Positions 51,003 to 59,966 of a DNA stretch of 60,410 nucleotides are shown piece by piece; the first letter of the stretch is position 1; each line of letters opens with the position of its first letter. The notes beneath the pieces were generated by a model. It was not told where the DNA came from. It made no database searches and saw nothing but the letters and a program-made list of their open reading frames with translations. Source of the stretch: Knufia peltigerae (Eukaryota; Ascomycota; Eurotiomycetes; Chaetothyriales; Trichomeriaceae); assembly GCA_030247855.1 (NCBI GenBank), contig JAPDRN010000179.1, positions 1-60,410 on the forward strand, given 5' to 3'. The position numbers were made by a program, and so were the translations under genes.

Positions 51003-52342
51003 TGCGCCGTCTCCTGCGGGACCACATGCACCGGCTTGTCACGCACGACCCGGCGCATGCGCGCCACGTCCAGTTCACTGACCGCACTGGCCTGGTTGCC
51101 CCAGCTGTTGCGGATGAAGGTGAGGATGTCGGCGAGCTGCGCATTGGGCAGTCGCTCGAAGCCCGGCATGGTGAACGCCATCCGGTCATGCGGCGTGTGC
51201 GGCGTGCGTCCACCGATCAGGGTTACCTGCAGCAGCGAGCTGGGATCGTCGGCGAACACGATGGAGTTGCCGGCCAGGGCAGGGTAGACCCGTGGCATGC
51301 CACGGCCATCTGCACGATGGCAGGCCTGGCAGTGTTCGGCGTAGGCCAGCGAACCGGCCACCCGGTAGTCGCCGCCGCGCAGTGCGGCGGTAGTGGTGTC
51401 GGTGCCCGGGGTCCGTTGCACGCTGCGACCTTCGCGTGCCGGCAACTGCTTCAGGTACCGCGCCATCGCCAGCAGATCGGCATCGGACAGGTACTGCGTA
51501 CTGTGCTCGACCACATCGGCCATGCCGCCGAAGGCCGCGGAACGATCGGTGCGGCCGGTGCGCAGGAACTCGACGATCTCGGCTTCGCTCCAGCTGGCCA
51601 ACCCGGTCGCTTCGTTGCGCAGGTTCTTCGCATACCAGCCTTCCAGCACCGAGCCGGACAGGAACTGGCGACTGCCATCATCGGCCATCGCCTTTTCCTG
51701 GAAGGCCAGCCCGCGCGGGGTATGGCACGCGCCGCAATGGGCCAGGCCTTCCACCAGTTCGCCGCCGCGCTGCTGGCCGGCATCCAGGGTTGGATCAGGG
51801 ATGAAGCTGCGCGGGCGCGCGAACAGCAGCTGCCACCAGGCAAGCGGCCAACGCATGTTGGCCGGCCATGGAATCGTGCTGTCGGCGTTGTCCTGCCGGA
51901 CCGGCTGCACTGCCATGAAGTAGGCATACAGTGCCTTGATCTCGGCATCGCTGGCGATCACGTACGAGGCGTAGGGCATTGCCGGATACAGCGGCTGGCC
52001 GTCATGGCGGATGCCACGCCGCACCGCGCGCTCGAAATCCGCATAGTCGTACGTGCCGATGCCGGTATCCGGGTCCGGGGTGATGTTGGTCGAGTACAGC
52101 GTGCCCATCGGTGTCTGCATGCCAAGCCCACCGGCGAACGGTCTGCCGCCCGGTGCGGTATGGCAGGCGGCGCAGTCGGCGGCGCGCGATAGATACCGGC
52201 CCTGCTCGATCAGGGTCGGGTCGCGGATATCAACCTTGGCCGGTTGCCGTGGGGCGAACCAGTACGGTGTGCTGCGGGCGATGCCGTAGGCGGCGGTCAA
52301 TGTGGCGGCCAGGGCAATGGCGAGCTTGAACGAGGTGCGCAT
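50999..52342 (-). CDS. Triheme cytochrome c (alcohol dehydrogenase cytochrome-subunit type)
   Basis: The 447-residue protein has an N-terminal hydrophobic segment (about 6-22) and three heme c motifs: CAACH (57-61), CGACH (203-207) and CQACH (338-342). This is the layout of the membrane cytochrome subunit of quinoprotein alcohol/aldose dehydrogenases, which pass electrons to ubiquinone. No dehydrogenase large subunit is adjacent. ATG at 52342 is used because the longer frame would run through an FNR box. It is followed, with overlap, by a TsdA-like cytochrome. Confidence 0.9.
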   Translation of the reverse strand: MRTSFKLAIALAATLTAAYGIARSTPYWFAPRQPAKVDIRDPTLIEQGRYLSRAADCAACHTAPGGRPFAGGLGMQTPMGTLYSTNITPDPDTGIGTYDYADFERAVRRGIRHDGQPLYPAMPYASYVIASDAEIKALYAYFMAVQPVRQDNADSTIPWPANMRWPLAWWQLLFARPRSFIPDPTLDAGQQRGGELVEGLAHCGACHTPRGLAFQEKAMADDGSRQFLSGSVLEGWYAKNLRNEATGLASWSEAEIVEFLRTGRTDRSAAFGGMADVVEHSTQYLSDADLLAMARYLKQLPAREGRSVQRTPGTDTTTAALRGGDYRVAGSLAYAEHCQACHRADGRGMPRVYPALAGNSIVFADDPSSLLQVTLIGGRTPHTPHDRMAFTMPGFERLPNAQLADILTFIRNSWGNQASAVSELDVARMRRVVRDKPVHVVPQETAQ

Positions 52343-52376
52343 GCTGGCACTGTGGCCATTCGTGCGATGGCGTTCA

Positions 52377-52390
52377 TTGATCCGGATCAA
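52377..52390 (-). promoter_or_regulatory. FNR/Anr box upstream of the cytochrome operon
   Basis: TTGATCCGGATCAA is a perfect match to the FNR/Anr consensus TTGAT-N4-ATCAA. Its centre (52383.5) is 41.5 bp from the A of the cytochrome ATG at 52342. This is the class II activator distance if the transcript starts at the ATG. The divergent hydrolase gene starts 135 bp to the other side, so the box could also act there. Confidence 0.75.
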
Positions 52391-52525
52391 TGCTCTGGCC
52401 GGTCGCGACATTGTGACAAGCTGAATCGATCCTGCGCTGTCATCAACCCGTCATCCAGCTGCGATAGATGGCATCGGGCGCGACCGCTAACCTGCCACGC
52501 TGTCGCACTTTTCCCCTGACTGCCC

Positions 52526-53677
52526 ATGAAGCGCCTGCTGCTGCTTTTGCTGGCGTGCGCCGGCCTGTGGCTGGCTGCATGCTCTTCTTCGATGACGGCC
52601 TCGTCCACCTCGCTCAGCGATCGCCTGATCGCGCCCGGTGGCGTTTCGACCCTGCTTGATCAACCGCGTATCGCCGCCGCTGTGGCCGCGCTGCCGAACC
52701 GGCATGGGTTCGCCGCGGGCCGTGATGGCGTGCCGATCTTCTGGCGTGCTTTCGATCCGGGTGACTATGGTGCGCGCTACCACTACCTGCCGCAGCAGCA
52801 CCAGAACGGTCTGCCGCTGGATACCGGGCTGAGCGTGGCCGTACCGCAACCGTTCCGCGCGCAGGCGCCGCGTGGCACCGTGGTGCTGCTGCACGGCTGG
52901 ATGATGAACGGTGATTCGATGCTGCCGTGGTCGCTGCAGCTGGCCGAGTCGGGTTACCGCGTGGTCACCCTGGACCTGCGCAACCATGGCCAGTCCGGCG
53001 CCGGCCCCTCCGGCTACGGCACCTACGAATCGGACGATGTGGTGGACGTCATCGCCGAGCTGCGCGCGTGCGGCGAAGTGACCGGCCCGCTGTACCTGTT
53101 CGGTGTTTCCTATGGCGCTGCCACCGCACTGTTCACTGCCGACAAGCTGGGTGACCAGGTTGCAGGCGTGGTGGCGATGGAATCGTTCGCCAATGCCGGC
53201 GTAGCGATCCGCACCATGATTCCGCATCTGATGGCCCTGCAGCCGGAAGGCTTGAAGGCACAGGCGATCGCTTCGTATGCACGCTGGCGCTACGGCAGCC
53301 AGGACATCAACCAGGTGGTGGCCGCCGCCAGCCGCCGCATCGACGTGGACCTGGACAAGGTGGATGTTGCCCGTGCGCTGGCCGATACACGTGCCTGCGT
53401 GCTGCTGCTGCACGGACAGGGCGACCAGCACATTCCGGTCAGCCAGGGGCGTGCACTGGCACAGGCCAATCCGCGTGCGCACTACATCGAGATGCGCGGC
53501 GAAGATCACATCACCCTGCCGCTGCGGCTGGACCTGCTGGCCGGGGTGGTCGATGACTGGATGGCGCGCGACGAGCACCACCCGAAGACCGCGTGCCCAG
53601 CGCCGCAGTTGCCGGCACAGGCCGAGTGGCTGGTGCACGGCGTCGATGCACCAGCAAAGACCCCAGCGCGCAGCTGA
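52526..53677 (+). CDS. Alpha/beta-hydrolase lipoprotein
   Basis: The 383-residue protein has a lipobox (LWLAAC, acylated Cys19), so it is anchored in a membrane. The hydrolase fold shows VVLLHGWMMNGDS (oxyanion region), the nucleophile elbow GVSYGAA with Ser195, an Asp near 300 (HGQGDQHIP) and a His near 328 (GEDHITLP). Substrate is unknown; esterase or lipase activity is likely. It is divergent from the cytochrome genes and convergent with the MFS gene. Confidence 0.88.
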   Translation: MKRLLLLLLACAGLWLAACSSSMTASSTSLSDRLIAPGGVSTLLDQPRIAAAVAALPNRHGFAAGRDGVPIFWRAFDPGDYGARYHYLPQQHQNGLPLDTGLSVAVPQPFRAQAPRGTVVLLHGWMMNGDSMLPWSLQLAESGYRVVTLDLRNHGQSGAGPSGYGTYESDDVVDVIAELRACGEVTGPLYLFGVSYGAATALFTADKLGDQVAGVVAMESFANAGVAIRTMIPHLMALQPEGLKAQAIASYARWRYGSQDINQVVAAASRRIDVDLDKVDVARALADTRACVLLLHGQGDQHIPVSQGRALAQANPRAHYIEMRGEDHITLPLRLDLLAGVVDDWMARDEHHPKTACPAPQLPAQAEWLVHGVDAPAKTPARS

Positions 53678-53683
53678 ACCCTC

Positions 53684-53760
53684 AAAAAGGGGACGGAGGG
53701 GATTAAGTCGCATTCGGCCTACTAGTGCAGGAAACGACTTAATCCCCTCCGTCCCTTTTT
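53684..53760. terminator. Long inverted repeat, bidirectional terminator
   Basis: Arms of 26-27 nt (53684-53710, beginning aaaaaggggacggagggg, and 53735-53760) pair fully except for one bulged G, around a 24-nt loop. The A5 and T5 ends give a U-tract in both directions. It starts 6 nt after the hydrolase stop and ends 3 nt before the MFS stop. The arms are far longer than an ordinary terminator, which suggests a repeat-derived element. Confidence 0.85.
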
Positions 53761-53763
53761 GCT

Positions 53764-54903
53764 TCAGGGCAGGCGGCGGGCCAGTGAACGCGCCGATGCC
53801 GCCACGCCCAGCAGCATCGCCGCCACGCACAGGAAGGCAAAGCCCAGGCTGGTAGCATGGGCGAGCGCGCCGATCGCTGCGGGGCCCGCAAGGATGCCGG
53901 CATAGCCCAGCGTGGTGACTGCGGTGATCGCAATGCTCTCCGGCATCGCGCGCTGCTGGCCGGCCATCGAGAACAGGGCGGGCACGATGTTGGCGCAGCC
54001 CAGGCCCACCAACACGTAACCGACCAGCGCCATCGCGAAGGAGGGCACCAGCGTGGCCAGTGCGAAACCGGCCGCCGCGGTGATGCCGCCAATGACGATG
54101 GTGCGGGTGCGGCCAAGGCGCTCGACGATGCCATCGCCGAACAGACGCATCGCGGTCATCGCCAGCGTGAACACCGCAAAGCCGGCACCGGCCTGGTCGC
54201 GCGATACCTGCCGCACGTCGGCCAGAAACACTGCACTCCAGTCGAGCATCGAGCCCTCGGCCAGGAACACCACGAAGGCCAGCACGCTGATGAACAGCAC
54301 GACGCCGTGCGGCACCGCCAGCATCGGGCCGTCATGCAGAATGCGCTGCGGGCGCCAGTGCGGGGCCGACAGCACGGCCACCAGCAGCATGGCCGCCACG
54401 GCGACCACTGACGCCAGCCACAGCGGCGTGCCGAGAACCAGCAGGCCGGTCATGCAGCCGGCGCCGATGAAGCCGCCGATGCTGTAGAACGCGTGGAAGC
54501 CGGACATCATCGGTCGCCCCGCATCGCGCTCGACGGTCACCGCCTGCATGTTCATCGTGCAGTCCATCGCTCCCACACCCGCACCGAACACAAACAGCGT
54601 CGCTCCCAGTGCCAGCGGCGTGGGAGCGAGCGTCAGCAGTGGCAGGGCGAGCAGGATCAACGCCGTGGTGGCGATCATCAAGCGGCGTGAGCCCAGCCGC
54701 GCGGTCAACGCACCTGCCAGCGGCATCGCCAGCAATGAGCCGAGGCCAAGGCACAGCAACAGCCCGCCGAGGCTGGCATCGGACAACCCGGCCTGGGCCT
54801 TGGCATAGGGCACCATCGGCGCCCAGGCAGCGGTGGCAAAGCCGGGGATGAAGAATGCAGCGCGGGTCGCGTGCTGCTGGGCGCGGGGAGAAGAAGGCGT
54901 CAT
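53764..54903 (-). CDS. MFS transporter (YbjJ/FucP-like)
   Basis: The 379-residue protein has about 12 hydrophobic helices. Early features are FIPGFATAAWAPMVPYAKAQAGL and SDASLGGLLLCLGLGSLLAMPLAG, and MQAVTVERDAGRPMMSGFHAFYSIGGFIG lies between helices 4 and 5, all resembling YbjJ-type sugar-phosphate/fucose-family transporters. The substrate is not evident. A LacI-type palindrome lies 30 bp upstream, which supports a carbohydrate-linked control. Confidence 0.9.
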   Translation of the reverse strand: MTPSSPRAQQHATRAAFFIPGFATAAWAPMVPYAKAQAGLSDASLGGLLLCLGLGSLLAMPLAGALTARLGSRRLMIATTALILLALPLLTLAPTPLALGATLFVFGAGVGAMDCTMNMQAVTVERDAGRPMMSGFHAFYSIGGFIGAGCMTGLLVLGTPLWLASVVAVAAMLLVAVLSAPHWRPQRILHDGPMLAVPHGVVLFISVLAFVVFLAEGSMLDWSAVFLADVRQVSRDQAGAGFAVFTLAMTAMRLFGDGIVERLGRTRTIVIGGITAAAGFALATLVPSFAMALVGYVLVGLGCANIVPALFSMAGQQRAMPESIAITAVTTLGYAGILAGPAAIGALAHATSLGFAFLCVAAMLLGVAASARSLARRLP

Positions 54904-54932
54904 GCGCGAGAAGGGTTCCAGAGGCTCCCTTT

Positions 54933-54948
54933 ATGAAAACGTTTTCAT
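54933..54948. promoter_or_regulatory. LacI-family-type operator
   Basis: ATGAAAACGTTTTCAT is a perfect 16-bp palindrome with the central CG typical of LacI/GalR operators. It lies 30 bp upstream of the MFS start codon and 142 bp from the divergent hydrolase. No LacI-type regulator gene is in the window. Confidence 0.7.
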
Positions 54949-55089
54949 GGGCCCTGGGCAAGTGCCATGAACGACATCAGACGACGCATACGATTGCAGT
55001 GGTCCGGATGCGTCACCGTTGATTAACGTCGCCAGCGCAAAGTAGCCCGACGGTGGGCATTCCGCCTGGCCGCCGCCGGAGATCAGCGC

Positions 55090-55785
55090 ATGAGCACTAC
55101 ACCGACCATCCTCCTCGTCCATGGGTTCTGGGGCGGGGCCGCACACTGGGGCAAGGTCATCCTGGAGCTGCACCGCAAGGGCCACGACCAGGTGAAGGCG
55201 GTCGAACTGCCGCTGACCTCGCTGGTCAACGACGCCGAGCGGACGCGCAGGATGATCCGCCAGATCGATGGCCCGGTGGTACTGGTCGGGCACTCCTACG
55301 GGGGCGCGGTGATCACCGAAGCCGGCAACCAGCCCAATGTGCAGGGTCTGGTCTACATCGCTGCATTCGCGCCGGACAGTGGTGAGAGCCCCGGCGGCAT
55401 TACCCAGCAGCACCTGCCCGAAGCAGCACCGAACCTGGCCCCGGACAGTGATGGCTATCTGTGGCTGCGTGCCGACAAGTTCCATGAGAGCTTCTGCCAG
55501 GACCTCAGCGCCGACGAAGGCTGGGTGATGGCGGTGACCCAGAAGGCGCCGCTGGCCAGCACCTTTGGTGATGCGATCAGCGACCCGGCGTGGAAGCACA
55601 AGCCGAGCTGGTACCAGCTTTCCAGCCAGGACCGGATGATCGCGCCACAGAACCAGAAGGCCATGGCCGTACGCATGCAGCCCAAGCGCCTGCTGCAGCT
55701 GGAGGCGAGCCATGCCTCACTGGCCTCGCATCCGGCCGAGGTGGCGGCACTGATCCTGGAGGCCGTGGCCGCCGTCGACGGCTGA
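55090..55785 (+). CDS. Alpha/beta hydrolase
   Basis: The 231-residue cytoplasmic protein (no signal peptide) starts TPTILLVHGFWGGAAHW, the oxyanion-hole region. It has the elbow GHSYGGA with Ser69 and a C-terminal His208 (LEASHAS). The family includes plant-esterase-like hydrolases (about 230 residues). Substrate unknown. It is divergent from the MFS gene. Confidence 0.9.
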   Translation: MSTTPTILLVHGFWGGAAHWGKVILELHRKGHDQVKAVELPLTSLVNDAERTRRMIRQIDGPVVLVGHSYGGAVITEAGNQPNVQGLVYIAAFAPDSGESPGGITQQHLPEAAPNLAPDSDGYLWLRADKFHESFCQDLSADEGWVMAVTQKAPLASTFGDAISDPAWKHKPSWYQLSSQDRMIAPQNQKAMAVRMQPKRLLQLEASHASLASHPAEVAALILEAVAAVDG

Positions 55786-55843
55786 CCATCGATACGGAGC
55801 AAGCAGAGCCTGATCAGACCCGGGCGCCACTCACGACAGCGGG

Positions 55844-55869
55844 GGCGCAGGAGAGTAAACTCCTGCGCC
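55844..55869 (+). other. Perfect hairpin upstream of the siderophore receptor
   Basis: A 10-bp stem (ggcgcaggag / ctcctgcgcc) with loop agtaaa lies between the hydrolase stop and the receptor start. It is followed by a second small stem (ggcggcc/ggccgc) and a run of nine C. It could terminate the hydrolase transcript or be in the receptor leader. No Fur box was recognised nearby. Confidence 0.45.
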
Positions 55870-55947
55870 GGCGGCCTTTGGCCGCATCCCCCCCCCCTTG
55901 CCTCGAGCCGCCGCCAGAGGATCCCACCCCTTCGTGGAGGTCCCGTC

Positions 55948-58143
55948 GTGTCGTCCGTGCCTGTTCGTTTTTCCGTCCTCTCCCTGCGTCGTCGCCCGTT
56001 GGCGAGGGCCCTTGCCCATGGTCTTCTGCTGACCTCAGTGGCCGCTGCCGGCGCCGCCTCGGCGCAATCCGCACCGGCTGAAGAAGAGGGCAGGACGACC
56101 TCGCAGACCCTGCAGACCGTGCAGGTCACCGCCAACCAGCTGGGCACCATCACCGAAGGCAGCGGCGCCTACACGCCGGGCACCATCGCCACCGCCACCC
56201 GCCTGGTACTGACCCCGCGGCAGACCCCGCAGACCATCAGCGTGATCACCCGTGCGCAGATGGACGACTTCGGCCTGGATGGCATCGATGACGTGATGCG
56301 GGTGACCCCGGGCATCAGCATCGTCACCTACGACAGTGAGCGCACCGAGTACTACGCACGTGGTTTTGCCGTGCAGAACTTCCAGTACGACGGTATTCCG
56401 ATGTCGCGCGACTCGGCCTACTCGGCCGGCAATACGCTCAGCGATACCGCGATCTACGACCGCATCGAAGTGCTCAAGGGTGCCACCGGCCTGCTGACCG
56501 GCATGGGCGATCCCGGCGCGACCATCAACCTGGTGCGCAAGAAGCCGGGCAAGGAATTTGCCGGCAGTGCGACGCTCGGCGTCGGTCGCTGGGACGACTA
56601 CCGTGCAGAAGTCGATGTCGGCGGCCCGCTGACCGCCGATGGCCGCGTGCGTGGCCGTGCGGTGGGTGCTTGGCAGGACAAGCATTCCAATCTGGATTTC
56701 TACCAGCGCACCAGCAAGGTCGGCTATGGCGTGCTGGAAGCCGATCTGGGCGAACGCACCCTGCTGACAGTCGGTGGCGACGTGCTGGAGAGCGATCCCA
56801 AGGGCTCGACCTGGGGCGGTATTCCGCTGCTGGACAGCCAGGGCAATTTCAATGACATGCCGCGCTCGTTCAACAACGGTACCCGCTGGAGTGGCTGGCG
56901 CCAGTACGTGCGCACCGGCTTTGCCACGCTGGAACACACGTTCGACAACGACTGGGTGGCCAAGCTGCAGCTCAACCACCAGGTCAATGGCTACGATGCC
57001 GCGCTGGCGGGTGCGGCCGGCGGCAATCCCGATCCGGTCACCGGCGAAGGCGTCTCGCTGTGGCTGGGCAAGTACGTCGGCAAGACGGTCAGCAACGCTG
57101 CGGACTTCTATCTGAGCGGCAACTTCGGTCTGTTCGGCCGCCAGCATGAACTGGTGGTCGGCGGCAGTGTGTCGCGCAAGCGCTGGACCAACACCGGCTA
57201 TTCGCCGCAGCCCGGCTACCCGACCGCCGTTGCCGACTACAACAGCTGGAAGGGTGATATCCCGGAACCGGAATGGCAGCGCGGTTATGGCAACAATGAA
57301 GTGACCCGCGAGAACGGTCTGTACGTGGTCGGTCGCTTCGACGTGGCCGACCCGTTGAAGGTGATCGTCGGCAGCCGCCTGGCCAGCTACCGTTCGCCGC
57401 AGACGCGCGAGACCGGCGTGTTCGTGCCGTATGCCGGCGTGGTCTACGACCTTGGCCAGCACTATTCGGTCTATGCCAGCTACAGCACCATCTTCAAGCC
57501 GCAGGGTGAGCGCGACGAACAGGGCAAGGCACTGGATCCGCTGGAAGGCCGCAGCTATGAAATGGGTCTGAAGGCGGAGTTCCTCGACGGCCGCTTCAAT
57601 GCCAGCGCGGCACTGTTCCAGCTTGACCAGGACAATTTCGCCCAGCCTACAGGCGGCAAAACGCCGACCGGCGATATCGCCTATCGCGGATTGATGGGGG
57701 TGCGCACCAAGGGCTACGAACTGGAGTTGTCCGGACAATTGGCCGAGGGCTGGCAGGTGCAGGGCGGCTTTGCGCACAAGATCGCCCGCCAGGCCGGGAC
57801 CAAGGTGTCCACGCTGGAGCCGGAAAACCAGTTCAGCCTGCACACCAGCTACCGTCTTCGCGGCGACTGGCGTGGCCTGACCGTCGGTGGCGGCGCGCGC
57901 TGGCAGGATTCCACGTTCGGCAACATCACCAACCCGGCCAGTGGTGCGTCGGTGGTTCATCGCACCCAGCCGTACTGGCTGCTGGATGCCATGGCCCGCT
58001 ACCAGTTCAACGATCGCCTGTCGGCTACCGTCAACGTCAACAACCTGCTGGACAAGCGCTATTACACGATCTTCAGCTGGTACAGCACCTACACCTGGGG
58101 CGAGCCGCGCAACGTGCGGCTGGCGGTGACGTACAAGTTCTGA
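55948..58143 (+). CDS. TonB-dependent siderophore receptor (FhuE-like)
   Basis: The 731-residue outer-membrane protein starts at GTG 55948 after GGAGG. It has a long signal peptide (about 1-40, ending ASAQS) and a TonB box (QTVQVTANQ). The plug shows the ferric-siderophore signature TRLVLTPRQTPQTISVITR, MRVTPGIS, YYARGFAVQNFQYDGIP and YDRIEVLKGATGLLTGMGDPGATINLVRK. The barrel ends NVRLAVTYKF. These plug motifs match FhuE/FpvA-type receptors for hydroxamate-like ferric siderophores; the exact ligand is unknown. Confidence 0.94.
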   Translation: MSSVPVRFSVLSLRRRPLARALAHGLLLTSVAAAGAASAQSAPAEEEGRTTSQTLQTVQVTANQLGTITEGSGAYTPGTIATATRLVLTPRQTPQTISVITRAQMDDFGLDGIDDVMRVTPGISIVTYDSERTEYYARGFAVQNFQYDGIPMSRDSAYSAGNTLSDTAIYDRIEVLKGATGLLTGMGDPGATINLVRKKPGKEFAGSATLGVGRWDDYRAEVDVGGPLTADGRVRGRAVGAWQDKHSNLDFYQRTSKVGYGVLEADLGERTLLTVGGDVLESDPKGSTWGGIPLLDSQGNFNDMPRSFNNGTRWSGWRQYVRTGFATLEHTFDNDWVAKLQLNHQVNGYDAALAGAAGGNPDPVTGEGVSLWLGKYVGKTVSNAADFYLSGNFGLFGRQHELVVGGSVSRKRWTNTGYSPQPGYPTAVADYNSWKGDIPEPEWQRGYGNNEVTRENGLYVVGRFDVADPLKVIVGSRLASYRSPQTRETGVFVPYAGVVYDLGQHYSVYASYSTIFKPQGERDEQGKALDPLEGRSYEMGLKAEFLDGRFNASAALFQLDQDNFAQPTGGKTPTGDIAYRGLMGVRTKGYELELSGQLAEGWQVQGGFAHKIARQAGTKVSTLEPENQFSLHTSYRLRGDWRGLTVGGGARWQDSTFGNITNPASGASVVHRTQPYWLLDAMARYQFNDRLSATVNVNNLLDKRYYTIFSWYSTYTWGEPRNVRLAVTYKF

Positions 58144-58162
58144 TCGCGTTGCGACATGACAT

Positions 58163-58190
58163 GCCCGCGATGCCGGACGGCATCGCGGGC
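58163..58190. terminator. Terminator hairpin between convergent receptor and pirin genes
   Basis: A perfect 12-bp stem (gcccgcgatgcc / ggcatcgcgggc) with loop ggac sits between the two stop codons. The flanking GTGTTGGTT is only weakly T-rich. Confidence 0.7.
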
Positions 58191-58197
58191 GTGTTGG

Positions 58198-58899
58198 TTA
58201 CAGCGGCAGGTCGAACACCAGCACTTCGGCGTCGTTGCCGTTTTCCAGGGTCAGCTGTGCCTCGTCGCTGACCTGCAGTGCGTCACCTGCTTCCAGGGTG
58301 ATGCCGTTGACCTGCAGTTGGCCCCGCGCCACCTGCACATACGCGCCGCGGCCGGCAGCCAGGGCGTGATGCAGCTTCTGCTCGCCATCGAGGATGGTGG
58401 CGAAGATGCGCGCATCCTGGTGGATGTGCAGCGAGCCATCGGCGCCATCCGGCGAGGCGATCAGGCGCAGCTGGCCGCGCTTGCTGTCCGGCGTGAAGTG
58501 GGTCTCCTCATACGACGGCGTGATGTTTTCGGTCTGTGGGAAGATCCAGATCTGCAGGAAATGCACCGGATCGGTGGCCGAATGGTTGAACTCGCTGTGG
58601 CTGACGCCGCTGCCGGCGCTCATGCGCTGCACGTCGCCGTAGCGCAGCACCGAACCGGTGCCCATCGAGTCCTTGTGTTCCAGTGCGCCACCCAGCACAT
58701 AGGAGACGATCTCCATGTTGCTGTGGCTGTGGGTGCCGAAGCCCTGGCCGCCGGTCACCTTGTCTTCGTTGATGACCCGCAGCGGGCCGAAGCTCACATA
58801 ACGGGGGTCGTAGTAGCTGGCGAACGAGAAGGTATGGCGCGAGGACAGCCAGCCATGCTCGGCCAGGCCACGGGTAGCGCTCTTGCGGATCTGCAGCAT
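58198..58899 (-). CDS. Pirin family protein
   Basis: The 233-residue bicupin starts MLQIRKSATRGLAEHGWL. The N-terminal cupin metal site is seen in GFGTHSHSNMEIVSYVLGG (two His) and SGVSHSEFNHS. Pirins such as E. coli YhhW have quercetin 2,3-dioxygenase activity in vitro, with the biological role often unknown. It is divergent from a LysR gene, 140 bp apart, and is its most likely target. Confidence 0.92.
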   Translation of the reverse strand: MLQIRKSATRGLAEHGWLSSRHTFSFASYYDPRYVSFGPLRVINEDKVTGGQGFGTHSHSNMEIVSYVLGGALEHKDSMGTGSVLRYGDVQRMSAGSGVSHSEFNHSATDPVHFLQIWIFPQTENITPSYEETHFTPDSKRGQLRLIASPDGADGSLHIHQDARIFATILDGEQKLHHALAAGRGAYVQVARGQLQVNGITLEAGDALQVSDEAQLTLENGNDAEVLVFDLPL

Positions 58900-59039
58900 G
58901 ATGGAATCTCCTTGTTCGATGGTTTCGATGGGGCGGGTTCGGCTGGAAGCCGCTGTGTTTCCCCGTTGGAGAGAAGTATCCGCTTGCACCTTGGGTTTGA
59001 AAAACGGATAGTTTTGACAGCCATCATCGAAAATTTCGA

Positions 59040-59960
59040 ATGCTCAAGCTCAGCCTCGATGCCCTGCAGATCCTGGATGCGATCGACCGCCGAGGCTCCT
59101 TTGCCGGCGCCGGCAAGGCCCTGCACAAGGTGCCTTCGACCATTTCCTACACCGTGGCCAAGCTGGAAGAGGATCTGGGCGTGCAGCTGTTCGACCGGAT
59201 CGGCCCGCGGGCGGAGCCGACCGAGGCCGGGCGCGCGTTGCTGGAGGAGGGCAGGCACCTGCTGCGTGCGGCCCGGGAGCTGGAACTGCGGGTACGGCGG
59301 GTAGCCTCGGGCTGGGAGGCTGAATTGACCATGGCGGTGGATTCGGTGTTCCCGACTTGGCTGCTGGGGCCGGAAATTGCTGCTTTCCGCGAGGTGGCGG
59401 CGCCGACCCGATTGCGCCTGTTTGGCGAGGCGTTGTCCGGGACCTGGGAAGCGCTGCTGGACCGGCGTGCCGACCTGCTGGTGGGCGCGCCGGGCGAGGG
59501 CCCCAGTGGCGGGGGCTACGTGGTCGAGCCGCTGGGCAGCGTAGGTTTCGTGTTTGCGGTGGCGCCCGGTCATCCGCTGGCGACGGTGCCGGGTGTGCTG
59601 GGCCGCGAGCAGTTGGCGCCGTATTGCGCGATCGCCGTGTCCGACTCGGCACGGCGGCTGCTGCCACGGACGGTGGGTCTGTTGATGGGCCAGGAGACGT
59701 TGACCGTGCCGGACATGGCCAGCAAGTTGAAGCTGCAGTGCCAGGGGCTGGGATTCGGTTTCCTGCCCGAGCCGTGCGCGCGCGCGGCGGTGGCGCGCGG
59801 CCAGCTGGTGATCCGCGAGGTCGAGGAGCACAAGCCGGAGGAGACCTTCTGGCTGGCCTGGCGCACCGGCGAAGATGGCGCGGCCCTGCGCTGGTGGCGC
59901 GAGCGCCTGCGACGGCCGGAGCTGCTGGCGCAATGGTGGCAGGCGATGGCAGAGGGGTAG
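59040..59960 (+). CDS. LysR-type transcriptional regulator
   Basis: The 306-residue protein has an N-terminal winged HTH (LQILDAIDRRGSFAGAGKALHKVPSTISYTVAKLEEDLGVQLFDR, shown only in parts by positions 9-53), a linker helix and a C-terminal effector domain from about residue 90. The ATG at 59040 is preceded directly by the palindrome tcgaaaatttcga and no Shine-Dalgarno is visible. It is divergent from the pirin gene, the typical LysR-target arrangement. Its stop is 6 nt before composite element D. Confidence 0.93.
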   Translation: MLKLSLDALQILDAIDRRGSFAGAGKALHKVPSTISYTVAKLEEDLGVQLFDRIGPRAEPTEAGRALLEEGRHLLRAARELELRVRRVASGWEAELTMAVDSVFPTWLLGPEIAAFREVAAPTRLRLFGEALSGTWEALLDRRADLLVGAPGEGPSGGGYVVEPLGSVGFVFAVAPGHPLATVPGVLGREQLAPYCAIAVSDSARRLLPRTVGLLMGQETLTVPDMASKLKLQCQGLGFGFLPEPCARAAVARGQLVIREVEEHKPEETFWLAWRTGEDGAALRWWRERLRRPELLAQWWQAMAEG

Positions 59961-59966
59961 GGTTCG

